40,953 nucleotides of DNA, from the NCBI GenBank assembly GCA_018672475.1, contig JABHFS010000136.1, forward strand, positions 1 through 40,953. Reading direction: 5' to 3'. The stretch comes from Gemmatimonadota bacterium. GTDB taxonomy: Bacteria; Latescibacterota; UBA2968; UBA8231. The notes under the pieces are model-generated. The model saw only the letters and a program-made list of their open reading frames with translations, ran no database searches and was not told where the DNA came from. Below, piece by piece: positions 34,736 through 40,953 of the stretch; position 1 is the stretch's first letter; the number at the start of each line of letters is the position of its first letter. The position numbers and the translations under genes were made by a program.

Positions 34736-36985
34736 TTATGCAGAGGTGAACTCATCGACCATAGATAAGAGCTCTTTTATGTTGACGGGTTTGGATATAT
34801 ATCCATTCATTCCGGCCTGCAGGCACTTTTCTCGATCTCCATCCATCGCATTAGCCGTTACAGCGATGATCGGTAGGCTCTCGACCCAAGGCGACTGTGC
34901 TGCGCGGATCAAGCGGGTAGCTTCAAACCCATCAAGCTCTGGCATATGCAGATCCATCAAAACCAGGTCGAAATTCTGTTGCATCACCAGATTTAAGGCA
35001 ATGCGTCCGTTTTGTGCCAGTGTGACTTCATAGCCCTGTTTTTTTAGCAGATCTATGATCAGCAATTGATTAACACGATTGTCTTCTGCAACCAGAACAT
35101 GAAGCGTCTTATCTGCCCCGAGCGTCAACGACTTTGCCACAGTGCTATTGGAGACAACGTCATAATTGACAACGGGTTTTGATTTTTTCACTGGAATATC
35201 GAACCAAAAAGCCGCCCCTTCCCCGAACGTGGAGTCGACCCCATAGGTGCCCTTCATCAAGCTGACAAATTCGCGTACCAGTGCCAACCCCAGACCGGTT
35301 CCGCCCTGTTGGCGAGTTGAACTGTCATCAACCTGAACGAACGGATCAAAGATAGTTCCAATCTTTTCACTAGGGATACCAATGCCGGTGTCCCGCACAC
35401 AAATACGCAAACCGACGTCTTCAGCCGACTCTTTTTCACTCACCACGGTTTCAACGGAGATCGTGCCATTGGTACAAAATTTGGTGGCGTTGCCGATCAG
35501 ATTGGCAAGGATCTGCTTGATGCGTCCTGCATCGCCTGACAATACGATGGGCTCAGGTGGCTCTACCGTGCCTATGAGCGTATTGCCACCCTGTCTGGCT
35601 TTTCCTTCAAACAGGTGGGTCACCGATCTAACCAAATCCTGAGCGACAAAGGGGTCGGCGGAAATACTGAAGTCGCCTCCCTCTACCTTCGATATATCCA
35701 AAATATCAGAAAGGACCCTCAGTAACATTTCACCGCTCTGAGTAATGGCATCCAAATATCCCTTCTGCTCTGCGTCTAAGGTGCTCTCTTCAAGCAGAAA
35801 TGCCATGCCCAGCACACCGTTTAAGGGCGTACGCAATTCGTGGCTCATATTGGCTAGAAAACGCGACTTGGCCAGTACGCTTTCTTCTGCCGTGATTTTT
35901 GCATTGACTAAGTCATGTTCTCGGCGAACGGTAGCAGTCACTTCTCTACCCGTGCCGCGATAGCCGATCAGCTCTCCTGTTTCCAGATAGGCCGGTTTGC
36001 CAGAGATCGACAGCCACCGCATCTCTTCGCCTTGCTCATTGCGTACGTAGACAATGTCTCGGAATGGCTCTTCTTTGAATACACAATCCCTCAGGCGGGC
36101 TTCAATATCTTTCTGTTCCGAGTCGCCCGCGATAATAATTTCTGACCACGTCTTACCAATAATATCTTTTTCTAAAATCGGAACCTGATCGTAGTGGTAG
36201 AAATTTTTTGATATTCGTTCCAGTCTCCCCGTGTCGCCGGTCTCCCAGAACCAGTCTGAGGAGGTATCTACCAGATCTTCAAACAATTGGCTCTGTAGCG
36301 CCGCTATATGCCGAGCTTCTAATAGATCGACCGACATCTTGTTGAAACTACGCGCCGTATCGGCTAGTTCGTCGTTGCCAACGACGGACAGTGTATAGCC
36401 TAAATCACCCGAGGCAATACTATCGGCGCCCTTCTGCAATAAATCTAGCTGACGAGTGAGATAGACCCCTAGAAGCAAGGAGAAAATGGCGACCAATACC
36501 ATCTCTGTCAGGGCAATTAATATTAGCTCGTTGCGTGCTTCACGCATTACGAGATACATTTCTTGTGTGGAGAGTCCTATCTGGACGTTGCCAAAAAAGT
36601 ACCCATCGACCTCAATCTTCACCGCCATATCAAAGACATCGTCTTCCACGCTTTGAAGCGATGTGTCTTGATGAAATTCGCGCGCCAGTGCTTCGAGTTC
36701 ACCGGCCTCAGCCAGAACTACTCCCTTGCCGTCGAGAATACGCGAATAAACGATATCGTCCGAACCAACAATCGATCTGGCGAACGTTTCTAGAGATGCC
36801 AAGTCGTCGGAGAGCAGGGCATTTCTGACCGTGAGAGAGAATTGTTCGGCCGTTGCTCGGGTCTGATCCTGTACAGCTTCTGAATACGAATTATACAGAA
36901 AGTTGAGAGATAGGGTCACCAGTAAAGCCAAAATCAGCGCTTCGATGAGCGCAATGCCAAGGACAGTTTTGAGTTTAAAAGACAT
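34736..36985 (-). CDS. Hybrid sensor histidine kinase with receiver domain
   Basis: The 749-aa kinase has an N-terminal helix (about 10-30), a periplasmic sensor region (31-155), a second helix (155-178), a HAMP-like linker and a PAS domain (about 230-355). The HisKA box is NMSHELRTPLNGVLG (His382). The ATPase part has N-box ILANLIGNATKF (Asn499), G1 DTGIGIPSE and G2 GGTGLGLALV. The C-terminal receiver has LVAEDNRVNQ and LVLMDLHMPELDG (Asp678). There is no HPt domain, so phosphotransfer needs an external partner; the receiver-domain gene cut at the window's right edge is a candidate. A PhnD-like binding protein lies 20 bases upstream and may supply the ligand signal. Confidence 0.92.
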   Translation of the reverse strand: MSFKLKTVLGIALIEALILALLVTLSLNFLYNSYSEAVQDQTRATAEQFSLTVRNALLSDDLASLETFARSIVGSDDIVYSRILDGKGVVLAEAGELEALAREFHQDTSLQSVEDDVFDMAVKIEVDGYFFGNVQIGLSTQEMYLVMREARNELILIALTEMVLVAIFSLLLGVYLTRQLDLLQKGADSIASGDLGYTLSVVGNDELADTARSFNKMSVDLLEARHIAALQSQLFEDLVDTSSDWFWETGDTGRLERISKNFYHYDQVPILEKDIIGKTWSEIIIAGDSEQKDIEARLRDCVFKEEPFRDIVYVRNEQGEEMRWLSISGKPAYLETGELIGYRGTGREVTATVRREHDLVNAKITAEESVLAKSRFLANMSHELRTPLNGVLGMAFLLEESTLDAEQKGYLDAITQSGEMLLRVLSDILDISKVEGGDFSISADPFVAQDLVRSVTHLFEGKARQGGNTLIGTVEPPEPIVLSGDAGRIKQILANLIGNATKFCTNGTISVETVVSEKESAEDVGLRICVRDTGIGIPSEKIGTIFDPFVQVDDSSTRQQGGTGLGLALVREFVSLMKGTYGVDSTFGEGAAFWFDIPVKKSKPVVNYDVVSNSTVAKSLTLGADKTLHVLVAEDNRVNQLLIIDLLKKQGYEVTLAQNGRIALNLVMQQNFDLVLMDLHMPELDGFEATRLIRAAQSPWVESLPIIAVTANAMDGDREKCLQAGMNGYISKPVNIKELLSMVDEFTSA

Positions 36986-37005
36986 GGTAGAGTCTCAGTA
37001 GAGTG

Positions 37006-37842
37006 TCAGGGGGTATTATTCCCGAGTTTTAGATCAATTTTTAATTCTCTGATATCGTCCCATTCTTGATTAGCGGCCGAATCAATCCCGGTGAAATTGA
37101 TGGTTTTGAGTAATTTTTTACCAACGGGATCGTTCGCCATCTGCACCATGACCTGCTGGATCTTTTCTATGCTTTCGCGAGCAATGCGTGGGTGGTGAGC
37201 AATGGCATGAGGTGTGTGGCCTGGTGTGGTATGTAAAACGTGGATTTGGTCTCTGATCTTTTTTTCGACGTTGTTTAATGTGCGCTGAATACCCCCTCCA
37301 GCAGGGTATCGCCCCATCGCGACGTTGCGATACACCGAGTCATGCGAGGAAACATATTTGGGGGTGAAGTATAAGCCCTGCGATTGTAGAAATGCCCGGG
37401 GCAGTATAGAAGCAGCAAAAGCAGCTGGGCTTGGAAAACACAATGAGGCGCTGTCAAGCTGTGCAATCTCTTTTATATCACTGCCAACTCTCGTGACAAT
37501 TATGCCCTTGAGCAATTTGTCCCGCTGTTTTGCAAAAGCAAGGTAGCCCTGTTTCTCATGGGCTACCGTATAGTGGTACGGGTTCATATAAGCCAGGTCA
37601 TACTCTCCGGATAGCAGGCGGTTTTCAAACGTTGGAATGTCTTTTGCCGTGCGAAATACCAGCGTATAACCGGTTTTTTCTCCGATATAGCGCAAGATAG
37701 GTGACCACAACTTGGCAAGTTTTGTTGCCGATTGCTGTGGTACTATGGCAAACGAAAGCGGAGTGGGTTCGTCTGCATACGACGGGGCTCCTAGCAAAAA
37801 GATCAGCGCGATAGCAGGTGCATATTTAATACTCAATTTCAT
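37006..37842 (-). CDS. PhnD-like phosphate/phosphite/phosphonate-type periplasmic binding protein
   Basis: The 278-aa protein has a signal peptide (MKLSIKYAPAIALIFLLGAP then SYA) and the family's opening LSFAIVPQQSATKLAKLWSP, then GEKTGYTLVFRTAKDIPTFE and YDLAYMNPYHYTVAHEKQGY. The pattern FPSPAAFAASILPRAFL matches the second lobe motif. Such proteins occur as ABC binding proteins, but also beside hybrid kinases as periplasmic sensors. Here no ABC genes are near and the kinase follows by 20 bases, so a sensor role is favoured. The ligand cannot be told from sequence alone. Confidence 0.88.
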   Translation of the reverse strand: MKLSIKYAPAIALIFLLGAPSYADEPTPLSFAIVPQQSATKLAKLWSPILRYIGEKTGYTLVFRTAKDIPTFENRLLSGEYDLAYMNPYHYTVAHEKQGYLAFAKQRDKLLKGIIVTRVGSDIKEIAQLDSASLCFPSPAAFAASILPRAFLQSQGLYFTPKYVSSHDSVYRNVAMGRYPAGGGIQRTLNNVEKKIRDQIHVLHTTPGHTPHAIAHHPRIARESIEKIQQVMVQMANDPVGKKLLKTINFTGIDSAANQEWDDIRELKIDLKLGNNTP

Positions 37843-37922
37843 GGTCTACCCTGTCTCGGAAAAATATCATCGTGGCTATGCGGTTCGTTGTCTACGCGCT
37901 TATGCTATCACGTGAATAAGCG

Positions 37923-38954
37923 CTAAAATACGGTCTGAAACAGCAATTGAATTGCATCTTTACCTGACCGGTCCGATGCGACATAGTTAATCTGTACTTT
38001 GGCTGCATGTGGATTCTTTGAATCGACGTATGCGTTGAGGCCTATGGTTATATCGGTGCGATCCTTACCGTTGCCAGCAACGTCCAACGCATCCAGTTTG
38101 AAGGCCAATTGAAAGCGCGGGGAAAATTGGTAAGCGGCTTGCAAGTAGGCATTGCTACCGTCGACAGCGGGGTTGTTGGGATCGTCTCTTTGCATCAACT
38201 CTCCCTTAATGGTCAACCGCGGCAATGGGATGAGTCGGGCGCCCAAACCAACCAATTGCACCGTTTCTTGACCTGCAACGCTTGTTTGAGCATGCCCCAG
38301 GTAGGTTTCCACATGCAGATGCTTACTTGGATTAATTTCTATCTGGCCAACAAGCGTGTAGTCCTGTCCCACGATGCCAATATCACTCGCATTACTGGGC
38401 CCAGCGTTATAAGCTCCCGCGGAAAAACCGATGCCTCGTTCGCCCAGGCCCGATGCATGCAACATGAGGCCGACATTGCGATTGAAAATCAACTTCTGCC
38501 CCAAGCCCCGCTTGACAAAATCTAGCTTACTAGCCGGTGCATTGAACTCCATGCCCGCCGCTGTTTTCTTTTTGCCCACAGATAGTTTGAATCCGTTAAT
38601 AGCCGACACCGGCAGGGAAAACGTGATGAAGGCGTCTTTGAGTGCCGTGGGCGTTTCACCGTCTTTGTCGATGAAATCGCTGGAAGCAGCTGCGTCGGCC
38701 GGTTTCCGGGCGATCAGCGATTGGTTAAAGTACTTGTTGAAGTCGACCATAATCTTGTAGGCCGCATGTTCGTTTATTGATCCTTTAAAGGAGACGAAGA
38801 TGCGATCGAAACCAAAGACAAATACATCGTTTCCCTCGGCTTTGGTGCTAGTCGTATGCAGCAACGTAGCAACCTTCTGGGCAGAAGCTTGCTGCAGAGG
38901 CAGAAAAAAAGCCAGTAAAACGAGCATGCTACGGACACCCCGAAAGGTCGGCAT
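37923..38954 (-). CDS. Outer-membrane porin-like beta-barrel protein
   Basis: From ATG 38954 the 343-aa protein has a signal peptide (RSMLVLLAFFLPLQQASAQ). Beta strands with alternating aromatic and polar residues follow, for example VFGFDRIFVSFKGSINEHAA, YLQAAYQFSPRFQLAFKLDA and ITIGLNAYVDS. It ends in AIQLLFQTVF, a typical barrel terminal strand with Phe. The layout resembles phosphate-selective/OprP-like or similar porins. Longer in-frame starts (to 39083) lack good sites. It lies 80 bases upstream of the PhnD-like gene, in line with uptake of the sensed compound. Confidence 0.8.
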   Translation of the reverse strand: MPTFRGVRSMLVLLAFFLPLQQASAQKVATLLHTTSTKAEGNDVFVFGFDRIFVSFKGSINEHAAYKIMVDFNKYFNQSLIARKPADAAASSDFIDKDGETPTALKDAFITFSLPVSAINGFKLSVGKKKTAAGMEFNAPASKLDFVKRGLGQKLIFNRNVGLMLHASGLGERGIGFSAGAYNAGPSNASDIGIVGQDYTLVGQIEINPSKHLHVETYLGHAQTSVAGQETVQLVGLGARLIPLPRLTIKGELMQRDDPNNPAVDGSNAYLQAAYQFSPRFQLAFKLDALDVAGNGKDRTDITIGLNAYVDSKNPHAAKVQINYVASDRSGKDAIQLLFQTVF

Positions 38955-39083
38955 AAAAGCCTGCTGCTGGGGTAGATGTTTGCGCAGCAGTCTCAGGTAG
39001 CCAACAACGCGCTTGCCATGCGTGAAATGCATCACAGAGGTCACTTTAAGGCTTGATTGTCTGTCCATTATATTCGGCTGCAC

Positions 39084-39826
39084 CTTTCAGGTTTGCGGTG
39101 GATTGGTAAAAAAGGCGTGCGTCGATCCAACTTGTGGGGCCAGGCCCGAATGATGGTCGGATATGTTTCGTTCCACGTCCCAGCGAACCAGATCGGCTGA
39201 AATATATATCTCCTGCACTTATTGCTACTAAGCCAATATAAAACATTCTTAATACAAATGAAAACAATGATTTGCAATTATCTGCATTCTGTTTTTATTA
39301 TCTATATTAAGGCTTTAATAGGCTAATTGACGACCGATTCAGGTCAAATCGCTGAGAAATCTTCTTTTTACCAGGATCGGATACCGCGTATCTGAAAAAA
39401 CAATACCAAACTGTCAATTATTCTGCCCGAATAGCGTCTGGCGAGCGCAAGCGGGCGCAGATGGCCTCTGCCCTATCGCTGGGGCAAGAGGTGTCTGGCA
39501 AGAAGCGCGCGCTAGCGGCCTGTGCACCCGCTACTCAGTCACGACGCCGGTGAGACCTTCCTGCGGCTGATCTTTACTGTCGATTTCAAAAGGCTCAGTT
39601 ATCCAACCATTTATCGGCAAGCTTTTCTGGGGGTAAAGTATGGAACACTGCACGGAACTAAATCAATCAAGAAGAGCAAAACGGATGCAAATAGAAAACA
39701 GAGTGGTGCTCCTCGACGGAGATCATTCGTTCCGCATTGAGGTATAGGTCGTTTGTTGATCACGGTTAATGGGTGCAGTATCTTAAGAGAAACATTGATA
39801 CATCCAAAAGGAACAGCAATAACAAA
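39084..39826. other. Interval without a confirmed gene
   Basis: AT-rich DNA at 39240-39330 may hold the porin promoter. Plus-strand frames around 39420-39740 look partly protein-like (ERKRAQMASALSLGQEVSGK; LRLIFTVDFKRLSYPTIYRQ) but are in different phases. This may be decayed sequence. Confidence 0.3.
39640..39747 (+). CDS. Short ORF, 35 aa, possible truncated gene
   Basis: An ATG follows GGGGGT by about five bases. The frame reads EHCTELNQSRRAKRMQIENR and VVLLDGDHSFRIEV. It might be a small protein or the start of a truncated one. It has no recognised family. Confidence 0.25.
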   Translation: MEHCTELNQSRRAKRMQIENRVVLLDGDHSFRIEV

Positions 39827-40228
39827 ATGAGTGATCCAGAGTATCAGCCTTTTTCCAAGAAATGGATGATCGCCAGTACGGTAATTTTTATTGCGGTAGA
39901 GCTATTTCTGGGAGGGCTGATTGGTGAAGTAGTCGTTGGCCGATTCATGTCGATCAGTTTGCGGTTTCTGATACAGGGCTTGCTTAACCTTGTTAGCTTC
40001 TTCATCGGTGGCTTCATAATCGGCCTGATCTCCCCAGGAATCCGCACCAAGGAACCCGCAGTAGGAGCATTTCTCTCTGTAGCATTCATGTTGTGCCTCT
40101 CGGTCTTTACCCCGTATAGCTTTATCCATTTCAGTCTTACGAAAATGTTAATTGGAGGAGGCGTGGCCTTTTTCCTTGCCCTTGCAGGAGCTCGTTTAGG
40201 CGAGAGAGTGGTCGGAAATATTAGGTAA
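39827..40228 (+). CDS. Small integral membrane protein, four helices
   Basis: From ATG 39827 the 133-aa protein has helices around IASTVIFIAVELFLGGLIGE, LNLVSFFIGGFIIGLISPG, AVGAFLSVAFMLCLSVFTP and MLIGGGVAFFLALAGARLG. The phrase GGFIIGLISPGIRTKEPAVG is typical of small DUF-type membrane proteins with a GG..G..SPG turn. A GTG at 39773 extends the frame by 18 residues but is not preceded by a better site. The role is unknown. Confidence 0.65.
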   Translation: MSDPEYQPFSKKWMIASTVIFIAVELFLGGLIGEVVVGRFMSISLRFLIQGLLNLVSFFIGGFIIGLISPGIRTKEPAVGAFLSVAFMLCLSVFTPYSFIHFSLTKMLIGGGVAFFLALAGARLGERVVGNIR

Positions 40229-40254
40229 CGATTAGAGCCTGATAAGAGTCAATC

Positions 40255-40422
40255 ATGGTACAGTCGTTCAAGGGCAAAGAGTACCGTGTCATAGAAAATT
40301 TCGTTCCATTTACCCCGGGCCAATCTATTCGGAACATTCGGCATTGCGTCTCCTCCAGCTTGGACTGTGCGCGGGCTAATTTAATCCTGTTGAGGTGGAC
40401 TAAGAAGCTCCTTATAGCATAA
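40255..40422 (+). CDS. Short ORF, 55 aa, function unknown
   Basis: An ATG with AAGAG upstream starts VQSFKGKEYRVIENFVPFTP and GQSIRNIRHCVSS, ending at a TAA. The first half reads like a real protein; the rest is less convincing. It follows the membrane protein gene by 26 bases and may be co-transcribed or a truncated gene. Confidence 0.3.
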   Translation: MVQSFKGKEYRVIENFVPFTPGQSIRNIRHCVSSSLDCARANLILLRWTKKLLIA

Positions 40423-40559
40423 TCGAATTACGAGCTATATGAGCGAATTCATCAGGAATAACGGATACGAATTCATCTACGAACGACTGATTATGCCTGC
40501 AAGGGGAAGCGTGTCGTTTTCCAAGGCATTCAATCGATCCGTCACAGGCACTGACAGGC

Positions 40560-40725
40560 TTACCTGTTGTGGCCCACTTCGGATGAGACTTGCTGGTTGG
40601 CTAAAAAGCCTTCCGGGCTTAGGTAGCCCAGCCGGCTATGGGGTATTGTTGAGGGGATGTTAGATGGTCATCACGTAGCCGAAGACGCCCCACCGTCCCT
40701 GCGGTGGAATCCTCCTAACATTTAG
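40560..40725 (-). pseudogene. IS3-family transposase C-terminal remnant
   Basis: The minus strand reads RWGVFGYVMT and, after a frame change, IPHSRLGYLSPEGFLANQQV then SSEVGHNR and TAA. The block PHSRLGYLSPEGF is the hallmark end of IS3-family OrfB proteins. It is broken by stops and phase shift. The plus-strand frame 40439-40663 is partly its shadow. Confidence 0.65.
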
Positions 40726-40790
40726 GTGAGTCAACAGCTATAGGAGCTTAGGATCACGGCCTGGCAATTTTGGATCAAGCCGCGTTGAGA

Positions 40791-40952
40791 TCAAGCGAGA
40801 GCAGCCTCAACCTGGGCAAGCAACTCTTCTCGTAAAAAAGGTTTAGTAAGCATTGTTTCAAAAACAACATCGGGGCACAGTTGCTTTACCTGCTCAACCG
40901 AAACTAATCGCCCACCTCCCGTCATGCCAATCACCTTTAAGTCTGGTCTAAA
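40791..40952 (-). CDS. Response-regulator receiver domain, C-terminal end (partial)
   Basis: The gene runs off the right edge; its upstream part is missing. The visible 53 residues read PDLKVIGMTGGGRLVSVEQV and MLTKPFLREELLAQVEAALA. This is the end of a CheY-like receiver domain, with the conserved Thr (MTGGG) and Lys-Pro (TKPF). It ends right after the domain, so it is a single-domain receiver or a protein with the receiver at its C-terminus. It could partner the hybrid kinase nearby. Confidence 0.85.
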   Translation of the reverse strand, partial: FRPDLKVIGMTGGGRLVSVEQVKQLCPDVVFETMLTKPFLREELLAQVEAALA

Positions 40953-40953
40953 C

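Noticed and set aside
40439..40663. 74-codon plus-strand frame
   Set aside because: Its second half is antisense to an IS3 transposase remnant and it has no ribosome site.
1..40953. tRNA, rRNA and CRISPR arrays
   Set aside because: I saw no T-loop/cloverleaf candidates, rRNA blocks or regularly spaced repeats by eye. tRNAscan-SE and CRISPR detection would be decisive.

Overview
The window reads as a Gram-negative bacterial chromosome fragment. Evidence for an outer membrane is a porin-like protein ending in Phe, several lipoprotein signals, and an M4 metallopeptidase carrying a FlgD/type-IX-secretion-like C-terminal module. That module, plus the mix of Gfo/Idh/MocA oxidoreductase, xylose-isomerase-like epimerase, serine hydrolase and sugar ABC transporter genes, suggests an uncultured FCB-related lineage (Latescibacterota/Poribacteria-like). 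This placement is an inference; there is no rRNA or marker gene here. Coding density is low in 0.5-7.5 kb, 11.9-13 kb, 15.4-19.8 kb and 33.7-34.7 kb, where many recognisable genes are broken.

Layout. 1-7.5 kb: end of a surface protein, a small lipoprotein, a LURP-one/scramblase-like protein, a DUF3303-like protein, a frameshifted SnoaL-like gene and several small genes, with two clear intrinsic terminators. 7.5-11.9 kb (minus strand): a beta-lactamase-fold serine hydrolase with a good promoter, an atypical Gfo/Idh/MocA protein whose Rossmann motif is only reached from an ATT start, a sugar phosphate isomerase/epimerase, and a His-rich polytopic membrane protein of unknown family. 13.0-15.4 kb: a coupled plus-strand set of a 41-aa ORF, a small membrane protein and a CocE/NonD (S15) hydrolase. 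15.4-19.8 kb: an XRE-type regulator with a partial duplicate of its C-terminal domain, IS3 and IS903-like remnants, a secreted NTF2-like protein, palindromes, and two copies of a dispersed repeat whose third copy lies at 4.4 kb.

19.8-25.6 kb (minus): a sugar ABC importer (binding protein and two permeases, no ATPase) joined to a TMTC-like membrane/TPR protein. 25.9-29.6 kb (minus): the most unusual locus, an 857-aa fusion of a fatty-acid-hydroxylase/sterol-desaturase membrane domain to a GH3 acyl-adenylate/amido-synthetase domain, translationally coupled to an enolase-superfamily dipeptide-epimerase-like gene. Together they suggest a pathway that links a (hydroxylated) acyl group to an amino acid or dipeptide.

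30.0-33.6 kb (minus): a lipoprotein resembling the M4-protease inhibitor emfourin, 14 bp upstream of a large secreted M4 peptidase. 33.7-34.7 kb: a broken secreted Lys-rich protein gene and an IS3 transposase remnant. 34.7-39.0 kb (minus): a hybrid histidine kinase, a PhnD-type binding protein and a porin, probably a sensing/uptake unit. 39.8-40.95 kb: a small membrane protein, another IS3 remnant and the C-terminal end of a response-regulator receiver domain cut by the window edge.
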